Assembly: GCA_046047615.1 (NCBI GenBank)
Contig: JBJOHO010000040.1
Coordinates: 1-64,000, forward strand
Length of the DNA stretch: 64,000 nt
Source of the DNA: ZC4RG30 sp046047615
Lineage (GTDB): Bacteria > Pseudomonadota > Gammaproteobacteria > Steroidobacterales > Steroidobacteraceae
Direction: 5' to 3'
Below are positions 52,830 to 61,999 of the stretch, in pieces. Each line of letters opens with the position of its first letter. Position 1 is the stretch's first letter. The notes under the pieces are model-generated. The model searched no databases. It was given only the letters and a program-made list of their open reading frames with translations, and had not been told where the DNA came from. The position numbers and the translations under genes were made by a program.

Positions 52830-53396
52830 TTACTTGGCCCGGCTGATGTACTCGCCCGTGCGGGTGTCGATCTTGAGCACTTCGCCCTCGCTGATGAACA
52901 GCGGCACGCGCACCACCGCGCCAGTCTCGAGCTTGGCCGGCTTCTGGCCGCCCTGGGCCGTATCGCCCTTCAGGCCCGGATCGGTCTCGACCACCTTCAG
53001 CTCGATGTGCGGCGGCGGCGTGACCTGCAGCGGCACGCCGTTCCACAGCGTGACGATGCAAGTGATGCCTTCCTTGAGCCACTTGGCATTGTCGCCGACG
53101 GCGGCCGCACCGGCGGCATGCTGCTCGAAGTTGTCCGGCACCATGAAGTGCCAGAAGTCCCCGTCCGAGTAGAGGTACTGCATGTCCGTATCGACGACGT
53201 CGGCGGCCTCGACGCTGTCGCCGGACTTGAAGGTGCGCTCGACGGTGCGGTTGGTCTTGAGGTTGCGGATGCGGACGCGGTTGAAGGCCTGGCCCTTGCC
53301 CGGCTTGACCATCTCGTTCTCGACAATGACGTAGGGCTCGTTGTCGATCAGGAGCTTGACGCCGGACTTGAATTCGCTGGTGTTGTAGCTGCCCAT
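52830..53396 (-). CDS. efp: Elongation factor P
   Basis: 188 residues, three beta-barrel domains. K34 lies in the tip loop VKPGKGQAF, the state modified by EpmA/EpmB. EF-P relieves ribosome stalling on polyproline. Several long Pro-rich proteins here (for example FimV) may depend on it. epmB is divergent (47-bp gap). Confidence 0.97.
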   Translation of the reverse strand: MGSYNTSEFKSGVKLLIDNEPYVIVENEMVKPGKGQAFNRVRIRNLKTNRTVERTFKSGDSVEAADVVDTDMQYLYSDGDFWHFMVPDNFEQHAAGAAAVGDNAKWLKEGITCIVTLWNGVPLQVTPPPHIELKVVETDPGLKGDTAQGGQKPAKLETGAVVRVPLFISEGEVLKIDTRTGEYISRAK

Positions 53397-53443
53397 GGCC
53401 TTCCTGCTTCAATACTGGCTTGACGGGCCGCAGAATGCGGCCC

Positions 53444-54487
53444 ATGGAAAAGCCCGGCATCGTATCCGATCCCCCCCTCCCCCGCCAACCGCAACCCGGA
53501 GGGGCTTGGCAGCGCGAGCTCGCCGAAGCGGTGACCGATCCGGTGGAGTTGCTGCGCCGCGTGGGCCTGACGCCCGCGGATCTCGGCCTTCCGGACGAGC
53601 AGCGGCTGCGGGCGGCCTGCGACAGTTTCGGGCTGCGGGTGCCGGCAGCGTTCATCGACCGCATGCGCCACGGCGACCGGCATGACCCGCTGCTGCGCCA
53701 GGTACTGCCCCTGCCGGCGGAACTCGCCGATGTGCCTGGATTCATCGCTGATCCCCTGCGGGAAAGTGCGGTCAGGGCAGCACCCGGCCTGCTGCACAAG
53801 TACGCCGGCCGCGCGCTGCTGGTGACCACGGCGGCCTGTGCGGTCCACTGCCGTTACTGCTTCCGTCGCGAGTTCGACTACGACGGCGGTGCCGAGGGAG
53901 CGCGCTGGGAGGCGGCGCTGCAGGTCGTGCAGGCCGATGCGTCATTGCGCGAACTGCTGCTGAGCGGCGGCGACCCGCTGTCACTGGCCAATCCGCGCCT
54001 TGCCGCACTCGCACAGCGTGCCGCGTCGATCCCGCACCTGAAGCGGTTGCGGCTGCACACGCGCACGCCGGTGGTGTTGCCGTCGCGGGTCGATGACGGG
54101 CTGCTGGAAGCACTGCGCCCCGGTCGGCTGCAGCACGTGATGGTGATCCACGCCAACCACGCTGCGGAACTGGACGATGCGGTGATCGACGCCCTGCGCC
54201 GCCTGCGCGCCGCCGGTCTGACCTTGCTCAACCAGACCGTGCTGCTGGCCGGCGTGAACGATGACCTTGACACTCTCGCAGCCCTGTCGGAGCGGCTCGC
54301 GGAGGCCGGCGTACTGCCCTACTACCTGCACCTGCTTGACCGGGTGCGTGGCGCGGCGCACTTCGACGTCCCGGCAGTCCGCGGCCGCGAGCTGCTGCAG
54401 GGACTGCAGGCTTGCCTGCCCGGCTACCTCGTACCGCGACTGGTGCGCGAGGAACCGGGCGCGCCGGGCAAGACGCTGGTGCTGTAG
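53444..54487 (+). CDS. epmB: EpmB, lysine 2,3-aminomutase
   Basis: 347 residues. Radical SAM cluster C132, C136, C139 in AACAVHCRYCFRR, a PLP-type lysine near the C-terminus (ends APGKTLVL) and the SGGDPL motif. It converts L-alpha-lysine to (R)-beta-lysine for EF-P. ATG at 53435 is an alternative start. No epmC (EF-P hydroxylase) is seen nearby. Confidence 0.94.
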   Translation: MEKPGIVSDPPLPRQPQPGGAWQRELAEAVTDPVELLRRVGLTPADLGLPDEQRLRAACDSFGLRVPAAFIDRMRHGDRHDPLLRQVLPLPAELADVPGFIADPLRESAVRAAPGLLHKYAGRALLVTTAACAVHCRYCFRREFDYDGGAEGARWEAALQVVQADASLRELLLSGGDPLSLANPRLAALAQRAASIPHLKRLRLHTRTPVVLPSRVDDGLLEALRPGRLQHVMVIHANHAAELDDAVIDALRRLRAAGLTLLNQTVLLAGVNDDLDTLAALSERLAEAGVLPYYLHLLDRVRGAAHFDVPAVRGRELLQGLQACLPGYLVPRLVREEPGAPGKTLVL

Positions 54488-54573
54488 AGGGCCGGCACCC
54501 GGGCTGTGCCGGTCATCACAGCAGCGCGCAGAAGCCAAGGCCTAGACTGGCGGCAGCCGTTCCGGAGACACGC

Positions 54574-56634
54574 TTGTCCGCCGAGTCCCCCACACTGTGC
54601 CTGCTCGTCATCAGCCGTCGGCAGGATCCCGTCGAGCTGTTCAATGGGATCCTGCGACGCCAGGGCGTGGTGGCCCACTGCCAGTGGGCCACGGACGAAC
54701 GTGGCTTCCACGACGCACTCGCGAAACAGCGTCCGGAACTGCTGCTGTGTGTCGATCCGGACGATGCCCTGCTGACGGCGATTGCCGGCCTGCGCGACAC
54801 CCATGTGGCGGAGGTACCGCTGCTCGTGGTCCGGCACGCCGCCGACGAGGCGCAGATCACCGCCGACCTGCTGCGCGGGGCACGCGACTGTGTGTCGATG
54901 GCGCAGCCCCAACGCCTGCAGGCCGTCCTGATGCGCGAATTGCGCGCGCTGCGCGTGGAGCAGGCCCTGCGGGGCACCATGCGCGCGGCGCAAAGCTGCC
55001 GGCGCCAACTGGAAAGCGTGCTGACGCGCAGCCACGACGCCATCCTGCAGGTGCAGGAAGGCATCGTGGTCGAAGCCAACACGGCCTGGCTGGAACTTTA
55101 CGGGGCGCACGGCGCGGAAGGCAGCATCGTCGGCCTGCCCGTCATGGACCTGTTCGCGGAGGACTCCCAGACCACGCTCAAGGCCGCGCTGGTGGCCTGC
55201 CTGCAGGGTCGATGGAACGCGCCGACCTTGCGCGTGAAGGCGCAGCGCGAGGACGGCGAGGCCTTCGATGTGGACCTGGGGCTCGCGTTGGGGGAGCGGG
55301 AAGGGGAACGCTGTGTGCGGCTGATCGTGCCGGCGCGCCGCGCCGATGAGCAGCACATCGCCCAGGAGCTCACCAACGCCACGCAGCGCAACGGCCGCAC
55401 TGAACTGCCGTGGCGCCAAGCCTGTCTGGAGCAGGTCCGCCAGCGGCTGGCGACGCCCCTGCCGGGGGGCGCGCGCTATCTCGCGTGCATACGCCCGGAC
55501 CAGTTCGCGGCGATCGAACGCCTGCTCGGTCCGGAGCGCAGTGACGAGTTCGTCGTTGTCCTCGCTGGCCTGATCCGCACACTGCTGCTGCCCAACGACA
55601 TCGCAGGCCACTTCAGTGGCACAGGATTCCTCGTGCTGCTGGAACGTGGCACGCTCCGTGATGCGGAAGGCTGGTGCGAGCGTCTGGCCGAAAAACTCTT
55701 CCGCAAGGACGTGACGGTCGATGGCAAGACCCTGCGGGCCACCGTGACGATCGGTCTGGCGCAGGTGTCGCGCAGCAAGCCGGAACTGGATGCGTCGATG
55801 CTGGAGGCGCTGGAGGCGGCCCGCCGCGGCCGCAACAACGGCGGCAACCAGGTGGTCACCACCGTCCCCGACCTGAAGGCGGACAGCCAGTCCGTCCAGG
55901 ATCAGCAGTGGGTGCGCAGCCTGAAATCCGCCTTGCACGAGAACCGCTTCCGGCTGGTGCAACAGCCGATCGCCGGATTGCGCAGCCAGGAAGCAGGCAT
56001 GTCGGACCTGCTGGTCCGCATGGTCGGTACGGAGGGGGAGGAAATCCTGCCCTCCGAATTCATGCCCGCGGCCGGACGGCACGACCTCGTCCGCCACATC
56101 GACCGTTGGGTCCTGGCAGCCGCCATGGAACTGGCCGTGGAACGCAAGCCCGGTTGCCTGTTCGTGCGCCTGTCGGCCCAGAGCGTGCTGGACCCGACCC
56201 TGCTGTCGTGGCTGGATGCACAGCTGGCGGCCACGCACATGGACCCGCAGCAACTGTGCCTGCAGGTCACTGAGGATGCCGCTGCGGCAGACATGCCGAG
56301 CCTGCGCAGCCTCGTCTCCAGCCTGAAGGAGCGTGGCCTGCGCTTCGCCCTGGAGCATGCCCGCTGCGAGGAGCGCACGCTCCAGCTCGCAACGCTGTTG
56401 CCGCTGGATTTCCTGAAGATCGACGGTTCGGTCGTCCAGGCCTTGAACACGGATGAAGCCGCACGCCAACGCGTGCGCGCGGCGACGGACTTCGCCAACA
56501 GCCACCATGCGACAACGATCGCCGAGCGCGTCGAGGATGCCAACACGATGGCCGTGCTGTGGCATCTCGGCGTCCACTTCCTGCAGGGCTATTTGATCCA
56601 GGCCCCCGAGGAAGTGGTGATTTCGTCCCGCTGA
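54574..56634 (+). CDS. FimX-like PAS/degenerate GGDEF-EAL protein
   Basis: 686 residues from TTG 54574, with GGAG six bases upstream; Pseudomonas FimX is 691. Order: receiver-like domain (about 1-125, no clear phosphoacceptor), PAS (about 165-285), GGDEF (about 310-460) and EAL (about 480-686). The GGDEF site is replaced by SGTGF, and the EAL site by SDLLVRM, so both enzymes should be dead. FLKID and VTED remain in the EAL fold. It probably binds c-di-GMP as an effector controlling type IV pili, consistent with fimV in this window, but it stands alone here. Confidence 0.8.
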   Translation: MSAESPTLCLLVISRRQDPVELFNGILRRQGVVAHCQWATDERGFHDALAKQRPELLLCVDPDDALLTAIAGLRDTHVAEVPLLVVRHAADEAQITADLLRGARDCVSMAQPQRLQAVLMRELRALRVEQALRGTMRAAQSCRRQLESVLTRSHDAILQVQEGIVVEANTAWLELYGAHGAEGSIVGLPVMDLFAEDSQTTLKAALVACLQGRWNAPTLRVKAQREDGEAFDVDLGLALGEREGERCVRLIVPARRADEQHIAQELTNATQRNGRTELPWRQACLEQVRQRLATPLPGGARYLACIRPDQFAAIERLLGPERSDEFVVVLAGLIRTLLLPNDIAGHFSGTGFLVLLERGTLRDAEGWCERLAEKLFRKDVTVDGKTLRATVTIGLAQVSRSKPELDASMLEALEAARRGRNNGGNQVVTTVPDLKADSQSVQDQQWVRSLKSALHENRFRLVQQPIAGLRSQEAGMSDLLVRMVGTEGEEILPSEFMPAAGRHDLVRHIDRWVLAAAMELAVERKPGCLFVRLSAQSVLDPTLLSWLDAQLAATHMDPQQLCLQVTEDAAAADMPSLRSLVSSLKERGLRFALEHARCEERTLQLATLLPLDFLKIDGSVVQALNTDEAARQRVRAATDFANSHHATTIAERVEDANTMAVLWHLGVHFLQGYLIQAPEEVVISSR

Positions 56635-56649
56635 AGCGGCAGCAGCCGC

Positions 56650-59600
56650 TCAGTACTGCTCCACCTTGCGCAGGTTGTCGCCGCTGTTGCGGTCAACCCA
56701 CTTGTTGTAGGGATCGGCACCGGCCCAGCGCGGCTCGGCGGCGCTGTGGACGACGACCGTATTGACGCCGCCACGCAGACGCTGGCGTCCGAAGGCCAGC
56801 ACCGATGCGCCCGTGAACTCCTCCGTCCCGGGCTCGGCTGCGAACACGCCGACGTCAAGCAGCTCATCCAGGGGAACCTCGCGCTCCACGCCCTTGCCAT
56901 CCGCCTGCAGCTTGCGCGCCTGCACGGTGAGGGTGGTCTCCCAGCGACCGTCCTCGAGCCGGCGTGTGCGCGCCTCGCTGACCTTGGTGTCGAGCAAGGT
57001 GATGCGCTCGAACAGGTCGGCAACCAGCCGGGCATTTTCCGGGCCGGCCGCCGCCTTGAAGCGCGTGACCAGATCGCGCGACGTGGCGTAGGGAGGACCC
57101 TTGAGCGCGAACTCCTGCAGCAGGCCGGCGAGCGCGCGGTTGACGGCGGCCTCGCCGATGCGGTCCTTGAGCAGGTAGAGCACCAGCGCACCCTTCTGGT
57201 AGTGGATGTACTGCTGGTTCTCCACGCGTTCCAGCGGCAACTCCTCCAGCACCTCACTGCCCCGCGCACGCAGGTAGCGGTCGAGCTCGTACCGCAGGAA
57301 CTTGCGGATCTGCGGCGCACCCACCTCACGCTCCATGACCATGAGCGCCGAGTACTGCGCCAGCGACTCGACCAGGAAGGTCGCGCCCTGCATGTCCGCG
57401 GGATTCAGCTGGTGGCCCCACCACTGGTGCGCGATCTCGTGGGCGGTCACGTAGGTGACCATGTCGACGTCGGTGGGCTTCTTCTGGTTCATGATGAAGC
57501 CGATGGACTCGGAGTACGGGATGGTCCCCGCGAACGACTGCGCGAACGTGGCGTAGGCGGGGAACTCGAGGATGCGCAGCTCCTTGAACTGGAACGGCGA
57601 GAACTCGCGCGTGAAGTAGTCCAGCGACAGCTTCATGGCGCGCATCATGCGGTCGATGTTCCAGGCGTGCGCCGGATGGTGGTAGACCGCCAGCCGCACG
57701 TCGTTCCACAGGTCTTCGCGCACCGCATAGCGCGCGGACTGGATCGAGAAGAAGTTGTTGATGGGCGCTTCGGTGACGAAGCGCGCGACACGACGGCCGT
57801 CCTCCACCACGTCGCTGCGCTTCACGCCCGGCGCCACGGCGATCTGGTCGGCATCCGTGCGTACGGTGATGTCGGCGTCCACCCAGTCGCTGTCGCGGCG
57901 CAGGGCGTGGAAGGCCCGCGCCGACTCATCCTCGAGCTTGGCGGGCCGCAACTCCGGCTCCAGACCGTGCTCACGGCGCTGGCTGCGCTCGCGCAGCACA
58001 CCCTCGCGGCCGAAGCCCAGCACGGGCGCGATCTCGCCATTGTCGAGGAAGCTGCCGTTGGCAACCACGCGGGTATCGTTGCCCCGGTTGGCAAAGCCGC
58101 GCTGCTCGCGCAGCGAGGTGAACCGCAGCATGGCCTGTGCGCCCGGTGCCAGCGGCTGTGTGAACCGCAGGATGCGGTAATTGAAGCGCTCGAGGTCCTG
58201 GGACACGGCCGCGCCATCAACCTCCAGGCGTTCCATGCGCAGATCGCGCGGCCACTGCACGTGCACCGCATCGAGCGGCACGCCGCTGCGGTTCTCCAGC
58301 CGGTACTGGCCCCGCGTGAGCACGCGGGACTGGCGCGGGTGCAGGTCGACGTCCAGGGTGACGGCGACGATGCGCGGCTGCGGGGTCTTCTCGTAGGGCA
58401 GCAGCGCCTTTTCCCGCTCGGCCATCCAGGCCTCGGTCTCATCCTGAGTGCGGTACTCGTTCAGGACAGTGGTGTTGTAGAAGATCCAGGCGCCCGTGCC
58501 GGCCATGACCAGCAGCGCTGCCGCAGCCACCGCTCCCGAGGGCCCACGCAGTCGCGCCGGCAGCCGCGCGAGCCGCGGACGCAGCATCGTGACCGCGCCA
58601 CGGCGCCACAGGCTCTGCGCCAGGACCACCAGCAGCAACGCCAGCGCAGCCCAGTACAGCCGGAACCACGCAGCATTCGCCGCGAAGTTCCCCTGCCCGT
58701 TCATGTCCGACAGCGGCACTGCCGGCGCACCGCCATATTGGAACAGGTTGTGCTCGAGGCCCAGGCCTGCCAAGGCCGTCTGGCCGACGATGACCACCAG
58801 CATGGCCATCCACCCCGCGACCTTGTTGGGAACCACGACCTGCAGGAACACGGCCAGCGCGGCGATGTTCACGATGTCGATGGCCCAGGGCAGCAGATAC
58901 CAGAGGAGATAGTGGCCCAGCTCCAGTTGCGTGTGGCCCTTGAGCAGCTGCACGAGCACGGCGGCCGCGACGCTGAACGCCAGCGTGGACAGCAGCACCA
59001 GCACCACGGCAATGAGCTTCGGGGCGACGAACGCCCAGTCCGGCGCTGGCGTGGCGTCACGCAGTTCGTGCATGCGGCGCTCGCGGTCGGACCAGACCAG
59101 CTCGCCCGCGTAGTAGATGGCGATGATCAGCGGGATGATGGCGAAGCTGCCGTTCAGCGCCTCGATCATCACGCGCGTGACCGGATGGATGGCCGTGCCA
59201 TAGAGCTCGTCGGCGAACCACAGGCTGCCCCCGGCATTCAGGAAGCCGATGATGAGCAGCACGATGTAGCCGGGACTGCGGAAGGCAGCCACCATGTCGA
59301 AACGCACCAGGGCCATGAACGCCGCCAGCCCTGCCTGCCCGGGACTTGACGGCGCACTGCGCACCGGTGCGGGCACCGCGGGTGCAGACGCAGGCGTTGC
59401 TTCCGGCGCTGCCACAAGGACGGATCCGGCCGCGGGCCGCGCGGCCTTGCGCATCCGTGAGGCCTTGCCTTCCACCTTGTACAGCCGCAGGGCGAGGCCC
59501 AGCAGCAGCACTGCAATGCCCACCCACAGCAACCGGTTCCACAGCAGCGTGCCCTCGAACGTGGGCAACTGCGTGTTGCGCTCTGCGGCCGTCCAGTAGC

Positions 59601-60261
59601 GCGTGGCTTCGCCAAAGGCACTGAGGCCGAAGGGATCGACCAGCGCCATCACTTCGATGAACTCGGGGCGGCCCAACAGGCCCTGGGCCACGAAATAGAG
59701 GACCAGGAAGGCCACCACGCCGACATAGGTGGCCATCATCGAGCGGGTGGCGGTCGCCAGCGCGAAGAAGCCTGCCGACAGCACGAACAAAGTAGGCCCA
59801 CAAAGCAGCAGCCAGGCCTTGAGATAATGCGACAGATGGACCGGTCCCACGGTCTCCGGATCCACCCAGGGCATGGCGGCGCCCAGCAGGTTGCCCAGCG
59901 GCACGCTGCCGAAGGCCAGCAGGCCGACGAGAAAGGCGCCGGCGAAACGCCCGAGCAGGTACTCGTGCTTGCGCACACGGGTGCTGTGGACCAGCGGGCC
60001 GAAGCGCGACTCGTCGTCGCGCACGACGACATTGGCCACGAAGGCGGTGACGATGAACACCGCGAACACGCTCATCACCAGCAGCGTGCGGGCGATGGCG
60101 TAGGGTGCATTCACCAGCACATTGCCGCCCTCGCCGCCGATGCGGATGTTGTCGGAGGCAGCGGCGCCGAAAGCCATCAGGAAGAACAGCACGCTGGTGA
60201 CCCAGAACACCGGCGAGCGCAGCTGGTAGCGCAACTCGAAGCGCGCGATGTGAAGGAGCAT
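56650..60261 (-). CDS. ABC permease fused to M1-family metallopeptidase
   Basis: 1203 residues. The N-terminal half (to about 580) carries two sets of about six membrane helices, with a linker near 260-330, as in ABC-2 type permeases. The C-terminal half is an M1 peptidase with zinc motif HEIAHQWW (H941, E942, H945) and third ligand Glu965. The E is one residue further than in aminopeptidase N, apparently a feature of this fused family. It starts 9 bp after its ABC ATPase gene. The substrate is unknown; a peptide or peptide-derived compound is a reasonable guess. Confidence 0.85.
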   Translation of the reverse strand: MLLHIARFELRYQLRSPVFWVTSVLFFLMAFGAAASDNIRIGGEGGNVLVNAPYAIARTLLVMSVFAVFIVTAFVANVVVRDDESRFGPLVHSTRVRKHEYLLGRFAGAFLVGLLAFGSVPLGNLLGAAMPWVDPETVGPVHLSHYLKAWLLLCGPTLFVLSAGFFALATATRSMMATYVGVVAFLVLYFVAQGLLGRPEFIEVMALVDPFGLSAFGEATRYWTAAERNTQLPTFEGTLLWNRLLWVGIAVLLLGLALRLYKVEGKASRMRKAARPAAGSVLVAAPEATPASAPAVPAPVRSAPSSPGQAGLAAFMALVRFDMVAAFRSPGYIVLLIIGFLNAGGSLWFADELYGTAIHPVTRVMIEALNGSFAIIPLIIAIYYAGELVWSDRERRMHELRDATPAPDWAFVAPKLIAVVLVLLSTLAFSVAAAVLVQLLKGHTQLELGHYLLWYLLPWAIDIVNIAALAVFLQVVVPNKVAGWMAMLVVIVGQTALAGLGLEHNLFQYGGAPAVPLSDMNGQGNFAANAAWFRLYWAALALLLVVLAQSLWRRGAVTMLRPRLARLPARLRGPSGAVAAAALLVMAGTGAWIFYNTTVLNEYRTQDETEAWMAEREKALLPYEKTPQPRIVAVTLDVDLHPRQSRVLTRGQYRLENRSGVPLDAVHVQWPRDLRMERLEVDGAAVSQDLERFNYRILRFTQPLAPGAQAMLRFTSLREQRGFANRGNDTRVVANGSFLDNGEIAPVLGFGREGVLRERSQRREHGLEPELRPAKLEDESARAFHALRRDSDWVDADITVRTDADQIAVAPGVKRSDVVEDGRRVARFVTEAPINNFFSIQSARYAVREDLWNDVRLAVYHHPAHAWNIDRMMRAMKLSLDYFTREFSPFQFKELRILEFPAYATFAQSFAGTIPYSESIGFIMNQKKPTDVDMVTYVTAHEIAHQWWGHQLNPADMQGATFLVESLAQYSALMVMEREVGAPQIRKFLRYELDRYLRARGSEVLEELPLERVENQQYIHYQKGALVLYLLKDRIGEAAVNRALAGLLQEFALKGPPYATSRDLVTRFKAAAGPENARLVADLFERITLLDTKVSEARTRRLEDGRWETTLTVQARKLQADGKGVEREVPLDELLDVGVFAAEPGTEEFTGASVLAFGRQRLRGGVNTVVVHSAAEPRWAGADPYNKWVDRNSGDNLRKVEQY

Positions 60262-60270
60262 GGGGCGCCC

Positions 60271-61149
60271 TCAGGCCGCGGCGCGCTGGGCGGCCAGCGT
60301 GCTGAAGTAGACGTCCTCCAGGCCCGCGGGTGCCGGCTCGAAACCCTCGCCGGGCGGCGCGTCGGCCAGCACATGCACGACGGTGCGGCCCGCGAACAGG
60401 CGCGTGGCGATCACGGTGTGCCGCGCGCGGCAGGCCTCGAGTTCGCCCTTGTCGAGCGTGCGGCGCCAGACGCGGCCCTGCAGGTCGTCAACCAGCGCCT
60501 GTGGCGCGCCCTGCGCGACGATGCGGCCGCCGGCAAGGATCGCCATGCGCGGGCAGAGGTCGGCAACGTCCTCGACAATGTGCGTGGAAAGGATGACGAC
60601 AACGTTCTCGCCGATGGCTGCCAGCAGGTTCAGGAAACGGTTGCGCTCTTCGGGGTCGAGGCCTGCCGTGGGCTCATCGACGATGACCAGGCGCGGATCA
60701 CCCAGCAGGGCCTGGGCGATGCCGAAGCGCTGGCGCATGCCCCCGGAGAAACCGGCCAGCGCCTTCTTGCGCACGTCCCACAGGTTGACCTGCTTCAGCA
60801 GGCCTTCGACCGCGTCGCGCCGCTCGCCCCGGCCGGCCAGCCCCTTGAGCACCGCCAGGTGGTCGAGCATGTCGTGGGCCGACACGCGCGGATAGACACC
60901 GAAATCCTGCGGCAGATAGCCCAGCGCAGCCCGCAGGGCCTGGGGCTGCGCCAGCACGTCGATGCCCTCGAAGCGGATGGAGCCCGCCTGCGGCAGCTGC
61001 AGCGTGGCGATGCAGCGCATCAGCGTGGACTTGCCCGCGCCGTTGGGGCCCAGCAGGCCGAACATGCCAGCCGGGATGTCGAGCGTCACGCCATCGAGGG
61101 CGCGTGTGCCATTGGCGTAGGTGTGGGCAAGGTCCTGGATGCTGAGCAT
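60271..61149 (-). CDS. ABC transporter ATP-binding protein (partner of permease-peptidase)
   Basis: 292 residues. Walker A GPNGAGKST, Q-loop YLPQDFG, signature FSGGMRQRFGIAQAL, Walker B LVIVDEP and switch LSTHIVEDV are intact. It resembles the ABC-2 ATPases paired with large membrane proteins. The ATG at 61149 is 73 bp after the membrane protein gene and 9 bp before the permease-peptidase gene. Confidence 0.92.
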   Translation of the reverse strand: MLSIQDLAHTYANGTRALDGVTLDIPAGMFGLLGPNGAGKSTLMRCIATLQLPQAGSIRFEGIDVLAQPQALRAALGYLPQDFGVYPRVSAHDMLDHLAVLKGLAGRGERRDAVEGLLKQVNLWDVRKKALAGFSGGMRQRFGIAQALLGDPRLVIVDEPTAGLDPEERNRFLNLLAAIGENVVVILSTHIVEDVADLCPRMAILAGGRIVAQGAPQALVDDLQGRVWRRTLDKGELEACRARHTVIATRLFAGRTVVHVLADAPPGEGFEPAPAGLEDVYFSTLAAQRAAA

Positions 61150-61191
61150 GGGCGGGGTCTCCGGAAGCGCTGGGTAAGAGATGCAGGCAAA

Positions 61192-61213
61192 CGCCCCTTG
61201 GATGCAAGGGGCG
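61192..61213 (-). terminator. Hairpin inside the XRE-ABC operon
   Basis: CGCCCCTT-GGATGC-AAGGGGCG, a perfect 8-bp stem in the 73-bp gap between the small membrane protein gene and the ABC ATPase gene. On the minus strand it is followed by TTTGCC, only a short T run. It may attenuate the downstream ABC genes. Confidence 0.45.
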
Positions 61214-61222
61214 CGTGCTGGG

Positions 61223-61702
61223 TCAGGCGCTTTCGCCCGGGTCCCACCAGGCCAGCAGGCAGCCCGGCAGCACCAGGGCGGCGAACATCAGCACGGTGAG
61301 GTAGTTGGACGCGACGTGGCGGTTGAAGACCGCATCGCTCAGCGCACCACCGAACTCCAGCGCCACATAGCCCGCCAACAAACCCAGCCAGACCAGCTGG
61401 TAGGCCAGGACATAGGCGCGGTTGCGCTCAGCCAGCTCCCGCTCGTCGATGTCGGTATCGGGGGCGTGGGCGCGGAAGTTGTAGGTGGACAGGAACATCA
61501 CCACGCAGCTGATCATGCCAACCAGCGCCAGCACACCGACGGTCAACTGCAGGGCTGCGTTGTCCGGGGTGAGGAAGAACTTCAGCACGAACCAGGCCAG
61601 CAGGCTGCCCAGCGCAACAACGGACAGCGTGCGGGCCGCGCCGCGTGACAGCTTGAAGTAGGCGCGCGAAGGACCACGGGGCTTGGTGGTTTCAGGGCTC
61701 AT
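61223..61702 (-). CDS. Small four-helix membrane protein, unknown
   Basis: 159 residues with four predicted membrane helices (about 25-45, 52-72, 95-115 and 130-150) and a short acidic loop (DTDIDERELAERN) between helices 2 and 3. Its start at 61702 overlaps the XRE gene end by 11 bp, so it belongs to the operon. I do not recognise a function; association with XRE regulator and ABC exporter suggests a sensor or accessory subunit. Confidence 0.75.
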   Translation of the reverse strand: MSPETTKPRGPSRAYFKLSRGAARTLSVVALGSLLAWFVLKFFLTPDNAALQLTVGVLALVGMISCVVMFLSTYNFRAHAPDTDIDERELAERNRAYVLAYQLVWLGLLAGYVALEFGGALSDAVFNRHVASNYLTVLMFAALVLPGCLLAWWDPGESA

Positions 61703-61955
61703 CGGGGGTCTCCTGGGGGGTGAAGGACGGCGCACCGATCTGTTCAGCCAGGGACGGGAAGGCCTCGAGCGAGAACAGGGCCTCGACCCGGACGCCGAAC
61801 ACCCGGGCCAGACGCAGCGCCAGCTCGACGCTGGGGCTGTAGGTCCCCCGCTCCAGGAAGCCGATGGTCTGCGGGTTCACGTCCAGCAGCGCCGCCAGCT
61901 CCTTGCGCGAAAGGCCCTTTTCCGTCCTGAACAGCTGTATGCGATTGTGGATCAT
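61692..61955 (-). CDS. Small XRE-family regulator
   Basis: 87 residues. A helix-turn-helix of the Cro/XRE type covers residues 3-56 (LSRKELAALLDVNPQTIGFLERG, then a second pair of helices). The rest is a short tail. As first gene of the operon, beside a palindrome immediately upstream (61976-61993), it probably autoregulates the ABC system. Confidence 0.85.
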   Translation of the reverse strand: MIHNRIQLFRTEKGLSRKELAALLDVNPQTIGFLERGTYSPSVELALRLARVFGVRVEALFSLEAFPSLAEQIGAPSFTPQETPDEP

Positions 61956-61975
61956 CGCTGACCATCATACCGATT

Positions 61976-61993
61976 TATTGCTTATACGCAATA
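61976..61993. promoter_or_regulatory. Palindrome upstream of the XRE operon (likely operator)
   Basis: TATTGC-TTATAC-GCAATA, perfect 6-bp arms. On the minus strand TTGCGT overlaps it and TATGAT follows after 16 bases, so a repressor bound here would cover the -35. The resulting transcript would start within a base or two of the XRE ATG, nearly leaderless. Confidence 0.55.
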
Positions 61994-61999
61994 TATTGT

